A stretch of 64,000 nt of DNA from Ancylobacter polymorphus (GCF_022836935.1 NZ_CP083243.1:1-64000), one strand, 5' to 3'; shown: positions 1 to 9,625, counted from the stretch's first letter. Notes: generated by a model not told the origin, from the sequence alone. Made by a program: numbers and translations.

Positions 1-541
1 CGAAATAGGCACCCTCGTCCCGGACCTCGTCGCCATAGCGCAGCGTCCACAGGACGATGCCCTTGCCCCTCGGTTCGAGCATCACCGCCCGCTCGCGTCG
101 CGAGATCACCAGGCGCGAAATCCCAACCATGTCCTCGGCGGCCATGGCATCGCGGATGACGGAGAACGCCTCCTGGCCGACCGGATCGTCCGGCGACAGG
201 TAATATGGCGTGTCGAGCCAGATCCACTCGACGGAATCGCGCGGGGCGAACACGTCGATGTCGATAGTCTTGGTGCTGTCGAGTGCAACGTTCTCCAGCT
301 CGTCGTCCTCAAGGATGATGTAGTCGTTCTCGCCGCGTTGATAGCCCTTCACCTCGTCGTCTTCCTTCACCTCCTTGCCGGTGACGGCATCGACATAGTG
401 GCTGACGACGCGGTTGTGGGTCTCGCGGTTGAGGGTGTGGAACCGGACCTTCTCGCTCTCCGAGGTCGCCGGCATCATCTGGACCGGGCAAGTGACCAGC
501 GAGAGCTTGAGGTAGCCTTTCCAATAGGGGCGCAATGCCAT
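1..541 (-). CDS. ku: Ku family DNA end-binding protein (3' part missing at window edge)
   Basis: Bacterial Ku homodimers bind double-strand break ends and recruit LigD for non-homologous end joining. Reading from an ATG at 541, preceded by GGAGG, the product opens MALRPYWKGYLKLSLVTCPV and shows Ku-core motifs: HTLNRETHNRV near residue 45, VKGYQRGENDYI, a DTPYYLSPD segment, and the conserved IGxxVxxxRExxVxLEPRGKGI region as VGISRLVISRRERAVMLEP. About 180 residues are present, and the C-terminal part lies left of the window. Its start is 12 nt downstream of the stop of a second Ku gene on the same strand, so the two are probably co-transcribed. Family assignment is firm; the end of the gene is not visible. 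Confidence 0.93.
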   Translation of the reverse strand, partial: MALRPYWKGYLKLSLVTCPVQMMPATSESEKVRFHTLNRETHNRVVSHYVDAVTGKEVKEDDEVKGYQRGENDYIILEDDELENVALDSTKTIDIDVFAPRDSVEWIWLDTPYYLSPDDPVGQEAFSVIRDAMAAEDMVGISRLVISRRERAVMLEPRGKGIVLWTLRYGDEVRDEGAYF

Positions 542-553
542 GGCGGCCTCCGA

Positions 554-1420
554 TCAAGCCGCGCGCTTCGAGCGCGACGTCCGTTTTGTCTTCGGGAGTG
601 TCGCGCTGGCTTCAGCCTTCGCTGCCGTCCGCTTCGGCTTTCCTGCCGCCACGCCGGCGCTCTCGCGCAGGGCCTGCAGAAGGTCACTCTGCTTCGCGGG
701 TGCCGGCGCCTTCTTCTTCGGCAGGCTCCGTCCTTCGATCTTCGCCTTGACGAGGTCGGCGACTGCGGCCTCGTAGCGATCGTCAAACGCCTTGGCGTCG
801 AACGAACCCTTCTTCGTGTTGATGATGTGCTTGGCGAGCTCCAGCATCTCGCCCTCGATTTTCATGTCTGGCAGATCGTCGAAGGCTTCCTCGGACGAGC
901 GCACTTCATAGTCGAAGTTCAGCGTCGTGCCGATCAGGCCATTTCCATGCGGGCGAATGAGCACGGTACGCAGGCGGCGGAACAGGACGGTCTGAGCCAG
1001 AGCGGCCACTTTCGCCTGCCGCATGCCATCGCGCAGCAGCTTGAAGGCGTCGGCGCCCATCTTGTCGGGCGCCAGATAATAGGGCTTGTCGAAATAGACG
1101 TCGTCGATTTCGCTGCACGGGATGAAGGCTTCGATCTTCAGCGTCTTGTCGCTGTCCGGGATCGCCGCCGCGACCTCCTCGGGCTCGAGCACAACATAGT
1201 CGCCATTCTCGATCTCGTAGCCTTTGACCTGCTCCTCGCGCTCGACGGGGTCACCAGTCTCGCTGTCGACGAATTCGCGGCGGACGCGGTTGCCGGTCGC
1301 GCGGTTAAGCGTGTTGAAGGCGATGCGCTCGGACGAGGAGGCAGCCGTGTAGAGGCCGACAGCGAAGGCGACCTCTCCGAACTTGATGAAGCCCTTCCAA
1401 TTGGCCCTGGCAGTCGCCAT
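554..1420 (-). CDS. ku: Ku family DNA end-binding protein, second copy
   Basis: A second full-length bacterial Ku of 288 residues starting MATARANWKGFIKFGEVAFA. I chose this start over an upstream in-frame extension because the Ku beta-barrel begins directly after it. The Ku core is clear (FNTLNRATGNRVRREFVD, VKGYEIENGDYVVLE, DKPYYLAPD, RPHGNGLIG), followed by about 60 residues rich in Lys, Ala and Arg (PKKKAPAPAKQ... KRTSRSKRAA), the usual basic tail that binds DNA or LigD. The two Ku proteins differ clearly in sequence, so this is not a recent tandem duplication. They may form a heteromer, as proposed for rhizobial Ku pairs. No LigD is in view. Confidence 0.95.
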   Translation of the reverse strand: MATARANWKGFIKFGEVAFAVGLYTAASSSERIAFNTLNRATGNRVRREFVDSETGDPVEREEQVKGYEIENGDYVVLEPEEVAAAIPDSDKTLKIEAFIPCSEIDDVYFDKPYYLAPDKMGADAFKLLRDGMRQAKVAALAQTVLFRRLRTVLIRPHGNGLIGTTLNFDYEVRSSEEAFDDLPDMKIEGEMLELAKHIINTKKGSFDAKAFDDRYEAAVADLVKAKIEGRSLPKKKAPAPAKQSDLLQALRESAGVAAGKPKRTAAKAEASATLPKTKRTSRSKRAA

Positions 1421-1627
1421 CACGCACACTCCGACACAACCAACGCGAGTCAACAAACGGCCGACCAGCTCCGTAGTTCCGAGGCAAGAAAGGAATCTGT
1501 TTCTAATGGCTTGGGTTACCAACCCGCCGCAATCGCCGCCAACAAACGTCGGGTTGATACGTCAGCACGAGCGCAGACATCGCAGCGGTAGGGGCCCCTC
1601 CGGGGATGCCGCTTGCGAGCGGGCGGC

Positions 1628-1702
1628 GGCAAGGGAAGCTGCGCCGCGGCTGGCTTGCGAACCGCACTGCCGAAATCATCAGTTGCCAGCCGCGCCCTTG
1701 CC
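1628..1702 (+). promoter_or_regulatory. long nested hairpin in the leader of the TOPRIM gene
   Basis: The 380-nt gap between the divergent ku (1420, minus) and TOPRIM (1802, plus) genes has no ORF I can support. Its main feature is a nested stem: GGCAAGGG at 1628-1635 pairs with CCCTTGCC at 1695-1702, and GCGGCTGGC at 1646-1654 pairs with GCCAGCCGC at 1685-1693. A weaker stem (GGGTC/GACCC) follows at about 1727-1760. Whether it acts in RNA or single-stranded DNA is not known. Confidence 0.5.
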
Positions 1703-1801
1703 CCCTTCGCTCTTCGCGGCAGCTGGGGGTCGCCTCGCGACATGCGGGGAGGTGACCCCGAGCAGGAAAGGCCGGACACCGATGGGTGCCGGGAAGAGGC
1801 G

Positions 1802-2755
1802 ATGGAAAGGAATGACGTTGAAGAGCTGAAGGAGCGTGTCCTGTGCGCCGCCGTGCTGGAAAAAGCCGGCTTTGCGATCGACCTGAAGGAGAGCACGCGC
1901 CGGGCCGTCAAATATCGCCGGGGCGACGACATCGTCATCGTCATCCATGACGGCAAGGGCTGGTTCGATCCCCTGTCCGACGCGAAAGGCGACGTCTACG
2001 CGCTCGTCGCGCATCTCGAGCCGGTCGGGTTTCCCGAGTGCCTTGAGCACGTGGCGAGTCTCGTGGGGTTTGTCCCCACGGAGCCCCTCTGGACGCGACC
2101 GGCCCGGAAGCAGGAGGCGGACGTCGCCGTCGGCGAGCGCTGGCGCCGCCGCCGCAAACCCTGGCCGGGATCTCTGACCTGGCGCTATCTCGGCGAGGAG
2201 CGGGCACTTGCCGATGCAGCGATCCGCGCGGCGATCCGTCATGATCGTCTGCGGGAAGGTCCGCGTGGCAGCATGTGGGCAGCACACACGGATGACGCCG
2301 GCCTTGTGACCGGTTGGGAGGAGCGGGGGCCCGAGTGGCGCGGCTTCGCCACCGGCGGCGCCAAGGTCCTGTTTCGCTTCGGCCCCGTCGACGCATTCCG
2401 GTTCTGCCTCACCGAGGCGGCGATCGACGCCATGAGCCTGGCGGTGATCGAGGACATGCGGCCGGACAGCCTGTTTCTCAGCACCGGCGGCGGCTGGTCG
2501 CCATCCACGGACGCGGCGATCCGGGCCCTTGTCACCCGAGACAACGCCTTCCTGGTCGCTGCCACCGACAACAACGGGCAGGGCGAGGTCTACGCCGAGC
2601 GACTGCGGGCGATCGCGAATGAGGCGTCCTGCCGCTTCGAGCGCCTGCGTCCGGCCGCCGAGGACTGGAACGCGGATCTCCGGATGATGAGGAAGGGAGG
2701 AGAGAAGGAAGGCGAGACCCTGCTGCCGCATGCCCGCCGGTCGCGTCAAGGGTGA
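1802..2755 (+). CDS. DUF3991 and TOPRIM domain protein
   Basis: A 317-residue protein of the DUF3991/TOPRIM family common on alphaproteobacterial plasmids and ICEs. The N-terminal third (residues 15-90) resembles the primase-like zinc-less region seen in DUF3991 proteins (DDIVIVIHDGKGWFDPLSDAKGDVYALV). The TOPRIM part lies near residues 200-300, with a Glu-containing strand (FCLTEAAIDAMSLA) and an acidic turn (FLVAATDNNGQGEVYAERL). TOPRIM folds act in primases, topoisomerases and nucleases; a role in priming or processing incoming DNA is an inference. The ATG at 1802 has an AAGAGG ribosome-binding site, and upstream in-frame codons run through the hairpin leader. Confidence 0.85.
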   Translation: MERNDVEELKERVLCAAVLEKAGFAIDLKESTRRAVKYRRGDDIVIVIHDGKGWFDPLSDAKGDVYALVAHLEPVGFPECLEHVASLVGFVPTEPLWTRPARKQEADVAVGERWRRRRKPWPGSLTWRYLGEERALADAAIRAAIRHDRLREGPRGSMWAAHTDDAGLVTGWEERGPEWRGFATGGAKVLFRFGPVDAFRFCLTEAAIDAMSLAVIEDMRPDSLFLSTGGGWSPSTDAAIRALVTRDNAFLVAATDNNGQGEVYAERLRAIANEASCRFERLRPAAEDWNADLRMMRKGGEKEGETLLPHARRSRQG

Positions 2756-2899
2756 AGCTTCGCCCGGCTGCGCCGGCCCTTGACCCGCCCGGACGGAGAG
2801 GCGGCCGCGAAGGAGGGGTCATGAAGGGCTGAAGAGAAGATGGTGATCCCCGGGAAGGGGAGCCGCGCTCCGGCCCGACGAGGCTGAAAGGAGCCCGCC

Positions 2900-3502
2900 A
2901 TGAACCTCCCACCCGTCCGCAAGGTCTTCGAGGGTGTCGCCGACCGGCGCCAGATGTTCCGCATGTTCGACCGCCACGCGCAGCGCCCGAACCGCTGGCA
3001 GGGCGACGACAGCGCGCTCTTTCGCGGCGAATGGTTCGAGATCGGCCAGCTCGAGCACGACTACATGTTCGATGTGCTGCCGCCGCTCTGGATGCGTGGC
3101 GACACGTTCGCCATGCGCGAATTCCTGACCGGAAGCATCACCAGCGTCTTCCTCTCGCTGACGATCGACGGCCGGGTTCGCTACTTCCACGGCTATTGCG
3201 ACCTGTCGGATCCACGTTCTCCCGATGGCCTGAAGGCCGTGATCACCGAGCGCGAATCCCGGCCGGCGAAGGCGATGACGCGCGAGGAGCGCCTCGAGCA
3301 CATTTGGAGCGCGACGAACGACGACTATCGTGGCTATGCCGACTGGCGATTCCCTCACGCCGCGCGCGGCAAGCGCATCGTCATCGTCTATCGCCAGGAT
3401 CGGGGTCGCGACTTCAAGCTGCTCGACCAGCTGACGGACGCGGAGATCGGCGCCAAGCTTCCGGTGCATCTGCGCTACCTGCCCGACGCGATCGCGGCGT
3501 AG
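2900..3502 (+). CDS. DUF1419 domain protein
   Basis: A 200-residue protein matching DUF1419, a family of unknown function found almost only on rhizobial plasmids and integrative elements. Visible features are an N-terminal helical segment (VRKVFEGVADRRQMFRMFDRHAQ), a central aromatic stretch (WFEIGQLEHDYMFDVLPPLWMRG) and a conserved FFLTGSITSVFLSL-like strand. No catalytic motif is evident. The SD (AAAGGAG) lies in the loop of a short GGCT/AGCC hairpin immediately before the ATG. It is followed after 8 nt by the DUF3085 gene, so the two are translated from one message. Confidence 0.82.
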   Translation: MNLPPVRKVFEGVADRRQMFRMFDRHAQRPNRWQGDDSALFRGEWFEIGQLEHDYMFDVLPPLWMRGDTFAMREFLTGSITSVFLSLTIDGRVRYFHGYCDLSDPRSPDGLKAVITERESRPAKAMTREERLEHIWSATNDDYRGYADWRFPHAARGKRIVIVYRQDRGRDFKLLDQLTDAEIGAKLPVHLRYLPDAIAA

Positions 3503-3510
3503 GTGCTGCC

Positions 3511-3909
3511 ATGTTCACCTTCTCCGTGACAGACATCCATGCGGTCATCACGCGTGGGCGTATTGACGCCCTCGCCAATGGCGGCTTCCGCAATCCCTAC
3601 TACGGTCTCCGCCCCGGCAAGGACGAGAAGCCCGGGCTCTGGCTAGTCGGCGACGAGGGCGTCTATCTGCTCTCGAACGGCAAGCTCGCCGAGGGGCAGC
3701 GCCCCCTCGTCGTCTATGCCGAGGAATGCGATCCGAAGACCAACCCGGACTACTGGCACTACAAGCGCCAGCATTTCGGCGGCGATGACGGGATCGAGTT
3801 TCTCGATGCCGAAATGCTCGTGAAGCAAATCGCCGCCGTTCCTCGAGCCACGCATGTCCGGATCGAAATGACCGACACCAGCATGTCGATCACGCCGATC
3901 CGTCGCTGA
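3511..3909 (+). CDS. DUF3085 domain protein
   Basis: A 132-residue protein starting MFTFSVTDIHAVITRG. I assign it to DUF3085 from overall resemblance (RNPYYGLRPGKDEKPGLWLVGDEGVYLLSNG, then YAEECDPKTNPDYWHYKRQHFGGDDGIEFLD). The function is unknown. The mixed alpha/beta composition and conserved Trp/Asp-rich middle suggest a small globular cytosolic protein. It lies 8 nt behind the DUF1419 gene and about 105 nt ahead of the DarB-like gene. The gap holds a GGGCCG/CGGCCC hairpin just after its stop codon. Confidence 0.75.
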   Translation: MFTFSVTDIHAVITRGRIDALANGGFRNPYYGLRPGKDEKPGLWLVGDEGVYLLSNGKLAEGQRPLVVYAEECDPKTNPDYWHYKRQHFGGDDGIEFLDAEMLVKQIAAVPRATHVRIEMTDTSMSITPIRR

Positions 3910-4016
3910 CATCCCGGGCCGGACGGCCCGTTCCCGACATCACCGCGACCGTCACTCCCGCCGGAACCCCGCCGGCGGGCCGATGTCGCGCGCCTTCATC
4001 ACAGGAGACATTCCCC

Positions 4017-7000
4017 ATGGCGCAGGGCGATCCCTTCACGCTCGACCTCTTCAACAACACGGCTTTGTCCTCCGGGCTCGGCCTCGGCATCACGACATTC
4101 GCCGCCTCGTCCAACGACAATCCCGATCACGACGACGACCCGCCGCCATCGGCGCCGGCCTCGGCGATGCCGGTCGCTTCGCGGCCGCCCGCGTCGGCGT
4201 CTCCGGGCCGGCCGCACGGCGAGAACTTCCATCTCGTCGGCGATCGCACGCTGGCGAAGAGCTGGAAGGACCGGGCACGCGACAATATCGCGGCGATCCG
4301 TCTCGCGGGTGCCATCGAGGCGGAGGCGCGCCCCGCCACGCCAGAAGAGCAGGCTCAACTGATCCGCTTCACCGGCTTCGGCGCGTCCGATCTGGCCAAC
4401 TTCGTGTTCCGGCGGCCCGGAGAGGTGGAATTCCGCAAGGGTTGGGAGACGATCGGCGCCGAGCTCGAGGACGCCGTCGGCGATCTCGATCATGCTTCGC
4501 TCGCGCGCTGCACCCAGTATGCGCATTTCACCCCGGAGTTCATCGCCCGGGCAATGTGGGCCGGTCTGCAACGTCTCGGCTGGCGCGGCGGGCGCGTGCT
4601 CGAGCCCGGCATCGGCACCGGCCTGTTCCCGGCGCTGATACCCGGGGCTCTTCGGGACGTGTCGCACGTCATCGGCGTCGAGCTCGACCCGGTCACGGCG
4701 CGCATCGTGCGTCTGCTGCAGCCACGGGCGCGAATCATCGCCGCCGATTTCGCCCGCACCGAGCTGCCGGCGAATTTCGACCTCGTCATCGGCAACCCGC
4801 CCTTCTCCGACCGGACCGTGCGTTCGGACCGCGCCTTTCGGTCGATGGGCCTCCGCCTCCACGACTATTTCATCGTGCGGGCGATCGATCTGCTGAAGCC
4901 CGGGGCACTCGCCGCCTTCGTGACCAGCGCGGGCACGATGGACAAGGCCGACGGCAGCGCGCGAGAGCATATCGCGAAGTCGGCGGACCTCGTCGGCGCG
5001 ATCAGGCTGCCCGAGGGCAGCTTCCGCGCCAGCGCCGGCACCGATGTGGTGGTCGACATCCTGTTCTTCCGCAAGCGCAAGATCGGCGACGCCGAAGGCG
5101 ATCTCGCCTGGCTCGAGCTCGACGAGGTGCGGCCGGCGACGCAGGACGAAGGCGCCATCCGCGTGAACCGCTGGTTCGCACGGCATCCTGCTTTCGTGCT
5201 CGGAAACCATGCCCTCGCCTCCGGGCCGTTCGGCGAGGCCTATACCTGCCTTCCGCGCGAGGGTGAGGATCTCGGCGCCGCGCTTCCGGCTGCGATCGGC
5301 CGTCTTCCGGAAGCCGTCTATGACGGCGAGCCCGGCATCATCGACCTTGACCTTGAGGAGCGGGAAGACGACGCGGCTCCCGACCTGCCCGGCGATCGGC
5401 ATGTGCGCGAGGGCAGCTATGTCTTCGACAAAGCTCGCGGCCTGATGCAGGTCCTCGATGGCAGGCCCGTCGCGGTCAAGATTCGCAAGGGCCGCAGCGC
5501 CGAGGGCGTGCCCGAAAAGCATGTGCGGATCATCGGCAAGCTGATCCCAATCCGCGATGCGGTGCGCGAGGTCCTCAAATGCCAAGAAACCGACCGGCCG
5601 TGGAAAGATGCGCAGGTTCGTCTTCGCATTGCCTGGTCGAACTTCGTGCGCGATTTCGGCCCGATCAACTTCACGACCGTCTCGATGACCGAGGACGAGG
5701 AGACAGGCGAGGACCGCGAGACGCATCGCCGGCCGAACCTGCAGCCCTTCCTCGATGACCCCGATTGCTGGCTGGTCGCCTCGATCGAGGACTACGACCT
5801 CGAGACCAACACGGCGAAGCCCGGCGCAATCTTCACGCAGCGTGTGATCTCGCCGCCGGCGGCGCCGGTGATCACCAGCGCGGCCGACGCATTGGCCGTG
5901 GTGCTGAACGAGCGCGGTCGCGTCGATATCGACCACATCGCCGAACTGCTGCACCGCGACCGTGATGATGTCGTCGCCGAGCTCGGCAGCGCGATCTTCC
6001 GCGATCCCGCCGACGGCTCGTGGCAGACGGCCGATGCCTATCTCTCCGGAGCTGTCCGCGACAAGCTGAAGGCGGCGGAGGCCGCCGCGGCGCTCGAGCC
6101 GGACTATGAGCGCAACGTCACCGCGCTGCAGGGCGTGCAGCCGGCCGATCTTAGTCCCTCCGAAATCACCGCGCGGCTCGGCGCGCCCTGGATTCCGGCC
6201 GCGGATGTCGTCGCCTTCGTCAAGGAGACGATGGGCGCCGAGATCAGGATCCACCATATGCCCGAGCTGGCCTCCTGGACCGTGGAGGCCCGACAGCTCG
6301 GCTATATGGCGGCGGGGACGTCGGAATGGGGTACGGATCGTCGCCATGCTGGCGAGCTGCTCACAGATGCGCTGAACAGCCGCGTGCCGCAGATCTTTGA
6401 CACCATCAAGGACGGCGACAGCGAGCGCCGCGTCCTCAATGTCGTCGACACAGAGGCCGCGAAAGCCAAGCTCTCGAGGATCAAGGACGAATTCCAGCGC
6501 TGGATCTGGTGCGATCCCGACCGCACCGACCGCCTGGCGCGGTTCTACAACGATCGCTTCAACAATATCGCGCCGAGAGCCTTCGACGGCTCCCATCTGA
6601 AACTTCCTGGCGCCTCTGGCGCCTTCGTTCTTTACGGTCACCAGAAGCGCGGCATCTGGCGGATCATCGCGGCCGGATCGACCTATCTCGCCCATGCGGT
6701 CGGTGCTGGCAAGACCATGACGATGGCCGCGGCCATCATGGAGCAGCGCCGTCTCGGCCTGATCGCGAAGGCGATGCTCGTCGTGCCCGGGCACTGCCTG
6801 GCGCAGGCCGCGCGCGAGTTCCTGGCGCTCTATCCGAACGCGCGCATCCTCGTCGCCGACGAGACCAACTTCGTGAAGGAGAAGCGACACCGCTTCCTCT
6901 CGCGCGCGGCGACATCGACCTGGGACGCGATCATCATCACGCATTCGGCCTTCCGCTTCATCTCCGTGCCCTCGGCTTTCGAGCAGCAGATGATTCAGGA

Positions 7001-9116
7001 CGAGCTCGAGCTCTACGAAACGCTGCTGACCAAGGTCGAGAGCGACGATCGCGTCTCGCGAAAGCGCCTAGAGCGGCTGAAGGAAGGGCTGAAAGAGCGC
7101 CTGGAATCGCTGGCGACGCGAAAGGACGACCTGCTCACCATCTCCGAGATCGGCGTCGACCAGATCATCGTCGACGAAGCCCAGGAGTTCAGGAAGCTCT
7201 CCTTCGCCACCAACATGTCGACCTTGAAGGGCGTCGATCCGAACGGCTCGCAGCGCGCTTGGGACCTCTATGTGAAATCCCGCTTCGTCGAGACGAAGAA
7301 TCCGGGTCGCGCGCTCGTGCTCGCCTCCGGCACGCCGATCACCAATACGCTCGGCGAGATGTTCTCGGTGCAGCGCTATCTCGGATACTCTGCGCTCAGC
7401 GAGCGCGGCCTGCACGAATTCGACGCCTGGGCCTCGACCTTCGGCGACGTGTCGACCGAGCTCGAGCTGCAGCCGTCGGGCAAATACAAGCCGGTGACGC
7501 GCTTCGCCACCTTTGTGAATGTGCCTGAGCTGATCGCCATGTTCCGCTCCTTCGCGGACGTGGTCATGCCGGAGGACCTGCGCCGCTATGTGAAGGTGCC
7601 GGCGATCTCGACCGGCCGGCGGCAGATCGTCACCGCGAAGCCGACGGCGGCGTTCAAGCGCTACCAGGTGCTGCTCGACGAGCGCATCAAGGCGATCGAA
7701 ATGCGCGACCGGCCGCCGGAGCCGGGCGACGACATCCTGCTCTCAGTCATCACCGACGGACGCCACGCCGCGATCGACCTGCGTCTGGTCGATTGCGACA
7801 ACGACAACGAGCCGGACAACAAGCTGAACCAGCTCGTCGCCAACGCCTTCCGCATCTGGAAAGAGACGGCCGAGAACACCTACCTGCGGACCGACGGGAA
7901 GCCGTTCGAGCTCTCCGGTGCCGCGCAGATGATCTTTTCTGATCTCGGTACGATCAGCGTGGAGAAGACGCGCGGCTTCTCGGCCTATCGCTGGATCCGG
8001 GACGAGCTCGTCCGGATGGGCGTGCCGGCCACTGAGATCGCCTTCATGCAGGACTATAAGAAGTCGGAGGCGAAGCAGCGGCTCTTCGGCGACGTGCGTG
8101 CCGGCAGGGTCCGCTTCCTTCTCGGAAGCTCGGAGACGATGGGCACGGGCGTCAATGCGCAGCTGCGCCTGAAAGCCCTGCATCATCTCGACGTGCCCTG
8201 GCTCCCCTCGCACATTGAGCAGCGCGAGGGCAGGATCGAGAGGCAGGGCAACCAGCACGACGTCATCGACATCTTTGCCTATGCGACGGAAGGCTCGCTC
8301 GACGCGACCATGTGGCAGAACAACGAGCGCAAGGCCCGCTTCATCGCCGCGGCGCTGTCCGGCGACACCTCGGTCCGGCGTCTCGATGATCTCGGCGAAG
8401 GCCAGGCCAACCAGTTCGCCATTGCGAAGGCGATCGCCTCCGGCGACCAGCGGCTGATGCAGAAGGCCGGGCTCGAAGCGGACATCGCCCGTCTCGAACG
8501 GCTCCGTGCCGCCCACCAGGACGATCAGTTCGCCGTTCGCCGCCAGATCCGCGACGCCGAGCGCGAGATCGAGTTCGCGACCCGGCGCATCGGCGAGATC
8601 GAGCAGGATATCGCGCGCCTGGTCCCGACCACCGGCGACGCCTTCGCGATGACCGTGACCGGCAGGACCTATGGCGAGCGCAAGGAGGCCGGCCGAGCGC
8701 TGATGAAGGAGATCCTGACGCTCGTGCAGTTGCAGCGGGAGGATGAGAGCGTGATCGCCTCGGTCGGCGGCTTCGATCTCGAATATTCCGGCGAGCGGTT
8801 TGGGCGCGATGGCTATCGCTACAGCACCCTGCTCCTCAGGACGGGATCTGAATGCGAAATCGACCTGCCGGTAACCGTCACGCCACTCGGCGCAATCTCA
8901 CGTCTCGAGCATGCCCTCGACGATTTCGATGGCGAGCAGGAGCGATTTCGGCAGCGTCTCGGCGACGCTCGGCGTCGGCTCGCCTCCTACCGGTCGCGCG
9001 ACGGCGGCGCGTTCGCCTTTGCCGAGGAACTGGCGGAGAAGCGTCGTCAACTCGCGGCGATCGAGGCCGATCTCGCCGCTGATACGGAAAAGCCGGCCGA
9101 ACGGGCTGCCGCCTGA
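4017..9116 (+). CDS. DarB-like DNA methylase-helicase fusion, probable antirestriction protein
   Basis: A 1699-residue protein that joins an N6-adenine methyltransferase to a SNF2/DEAD-like helicase. Motif I is VLEPGIGTGLF (about residue 195) and the catalytic NPPF motif is IGNPPFSD (about residue 258). Helicase motifs follow: HAVGAGKTMTM (about 893), VDEAQEF (about 1051), SGTPITNT (about 1104) and SHIEQREGRIERQGNQ (about 1397). The last 250 residues are predicted coiled coil. This architecture is that of phage P1 DarB and related plasmid or ICE proteins, which protect incoming DNA from type I restriction. A restriction or stand-alone modification role is the alternative, but no nuclease motif or specificity subunit is visible. 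Its leading-region position and nearby ardC favour antirestriction. Confidence 0.88.
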   Translation: MAQGDPFTLDLFNNTALSSGLGLGITTFAASSNDNPDHDDDPPPSAPASAMPVASRPPASASPGRPHGENFHLVGDRTLAKSWKDRARDNIAAIRLAGAIEAEARPATPEEQAQLIRFTGFGASDLANFVFRRPGEVEFRKGWETIGAELEDAVGDLDHASLARCTQYAHFTPEFIARAMWAGLQRLGWRGGRVLEPGIGTGLFPALIPGALRDVSHVIGVELDPVTARIVRLLQPRARIIAADFARTELPANFDLVIGNPPFSDRTVRSDRAFRSMGLRLHDYFIVRAIDLLKPGALAAFVTSAGTMDKADGSAREHIAKSADLVGAIRLPEGSFRASAGTDVVVDILFFRKRKIGDAEGDLAWLELDEVRPATQDEGAIRVNRWFARHPAFVLGNHALASGPFGEAYTCLPREGEDLGAALPAAIGRLPEAVYDGEPGIIDLDLEEREDDAAPDLPGDRHVREGSYVFDKARGLMQVLDGRPVAVKIRKGRSAEGVPEKHVRIIGKLIPIRDAVREVLKCQETDRPWKDAQVRLRIAWSNFVRDFGPINFTTVSMTEDEETGEDRETHRRPNLQPFLDDPDCWLVASIEDYDLETNTAKPGAIFTQRVISPPAAPVITSAADALAVVLNERGRVDIDHIAELLHRDRDDVVAELGSAIFRDPADGSWQTADAYLSGAVRDKLKAAEAAAALEPDYERNVTALQGVQPADLSPSEITARLGAPWIPAADVVAFVKETMGAEIRIHHMPELASWTVEARQLGYMAAGTSEWGTDRRHAGELLTDALNSRVPQIFDTIKDGDSERRVLNVVDTEAAKAKLSRIKDEFQRWIWCDPDRTDRLARFYNDRFNNIAPRAFDGSHLKLPGASGAFVLYGHQKRGIWRIIAAGSTYLAHAVGAGKTMTMAAAIMEQRRLGLIAKAMLVVPGHCLAQAAREFLALYPNARILVADETNFVKEKRHRFLSRAATSTWDAIIITHSAFRFISVPSAFEQQMIQDELELYETLLTKVESDDRVSRKRLERLKEGLKERLESLATRKDDLLTISEIGVDQIIVDEAQEFRKLSFATNMSTLKGVDPNGSQRAWDLYVKSRFVETKNPGRALVLASGTPITNTLGEMFSVQRYLGYSALSERGLHEFDAWASTFGDVSTELELQPSGKYKPVTRFATFVNVPELIAMFRSFADVVMPEDLRRYVKVPAISTGRRQIVTAKPTAAFKRYQVLLDERIKAIEMRDRPPEPGDDILLSVITDGRHAAIDLRLVDCDNDNEPDNKLNQLVANAFRIWKETAENTYLRTDGKPFELSGAAQMIFSDLGTISVEKTRGFSAYRWIRDELVRMGVPATEIAFMQDYKKSEAKQRLFGDVRAGRVRFLLGSSETMGTGVNAQLRLKALHHLDVPWLPSHIEQREGRIERQGNQHDVIDIFAYATEGSLDATMWQNNERKARFIAAALSGDTSVRRLDDLGEGQANQFAIAKAIASGDQRLMQKAGLEADIARLERLRAAHQDDQFAVRRQIRDAEREIEFATRRIGEIEQDIARLVPTTGDAFAMTVTGRTYGERKEAGRALMKEILTLVQLQREDESVIASVGGFDLEYSGERFGRDGYRYSTLLLRTGSECEIDLPVTVTPLGAISRLEHALDDFDGEQERFRQRLGDARRRLASYRSRDGGAFAFAEELAEKRRQLAAIEADLAADTEKPAERAAA

Positions 9117-9121
9117 CCGCT

Positions 9122-9619
9122 TCAGCGCGACAGGCGGTTCTCGTCGTCGATCAGCATGAGCCGGGCCGGCGGCGCGTTGGACCATCGCCACAGGACGAGG
9201 TTCAAATCCTCCGCCGTCGAGCCGGCGGCGAAGCTGCGGACCAGCAGGCCGTTATAGCCTGCGCCGATCAGGTGCCGGGCGAGAGCCTGCGTCTTCGCCT
9301 CGCCGTTGGTCCTCATCTGATCCCGCCATGTCGTGTCGGCGATCGCCGCCGCATCCATTCCCTCTTCTGCCAGCGCGGCATCATCCCGGCAATCGAAGAT
9401 GCCATCGATCTCCGCCACATAGGCGACGAGCGTCGTCGGCTGAAGATTGCCGACCTGATTGGCTTCGCGCAGCGCCGTCATGACCGACAGCGAGGTGTAG
9501 AGTGCGGGCACGCCTTTCGGATTGAAGCGTCCGCTATAGAGTTCGGCGCCGCGGCCCGACAGCGGTTCGCGGGCATAGATCGGGTTCAATGCCCGGAAGA
9601 GCTTGCCGTCATGGCGCAT
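9122..9619 (-). CDS. RES-domain toxin
   Basis: A 165-residue RES family protein. RES toxins of RES/Xre modules deplete cellular NAD+. The conserved N-terminal pattern is visible: an Arg in FRALNP, then GAELYSGRFNPKGVPALYTSLSVMTALREANQ, which supplies the GRFN motif, the Tyr and the Glu, and a Ser in the C-terminal part (LLVRSFAAGS). The gene starts 6 nt behind the antitoxin gene and faces the end of the DarB-like gene with 5 nt between stops. A second, unrelated RES gene lies at 37948-38592. Confidence 0.88.
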   Translation of the reverse strand: MRHDGKLFRALNPIYAREPLSGRGAELYSGRFNPKGVPALYTSLSVMTALREANQVGNLQPTTLVAYVAEIDGIFDCRDDAALAEEGMDAAAIADTTWRDQMRTNGEAKTQALARHLIGAGYNGLLVRSFAAGSTAEDLNLVLWRWSNAPPARLMLIDDENRLSR

Positions 9620-9625
9620 GCGCGG

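Noticed and set aside
3999..6944. 981-codon open frame on the minus strand opposite the DarB-like gene
   Set aside because: His/Arg/Ala-rich shadow without any domain; the plus-strand frame contains complete methylase and helicase motifs.
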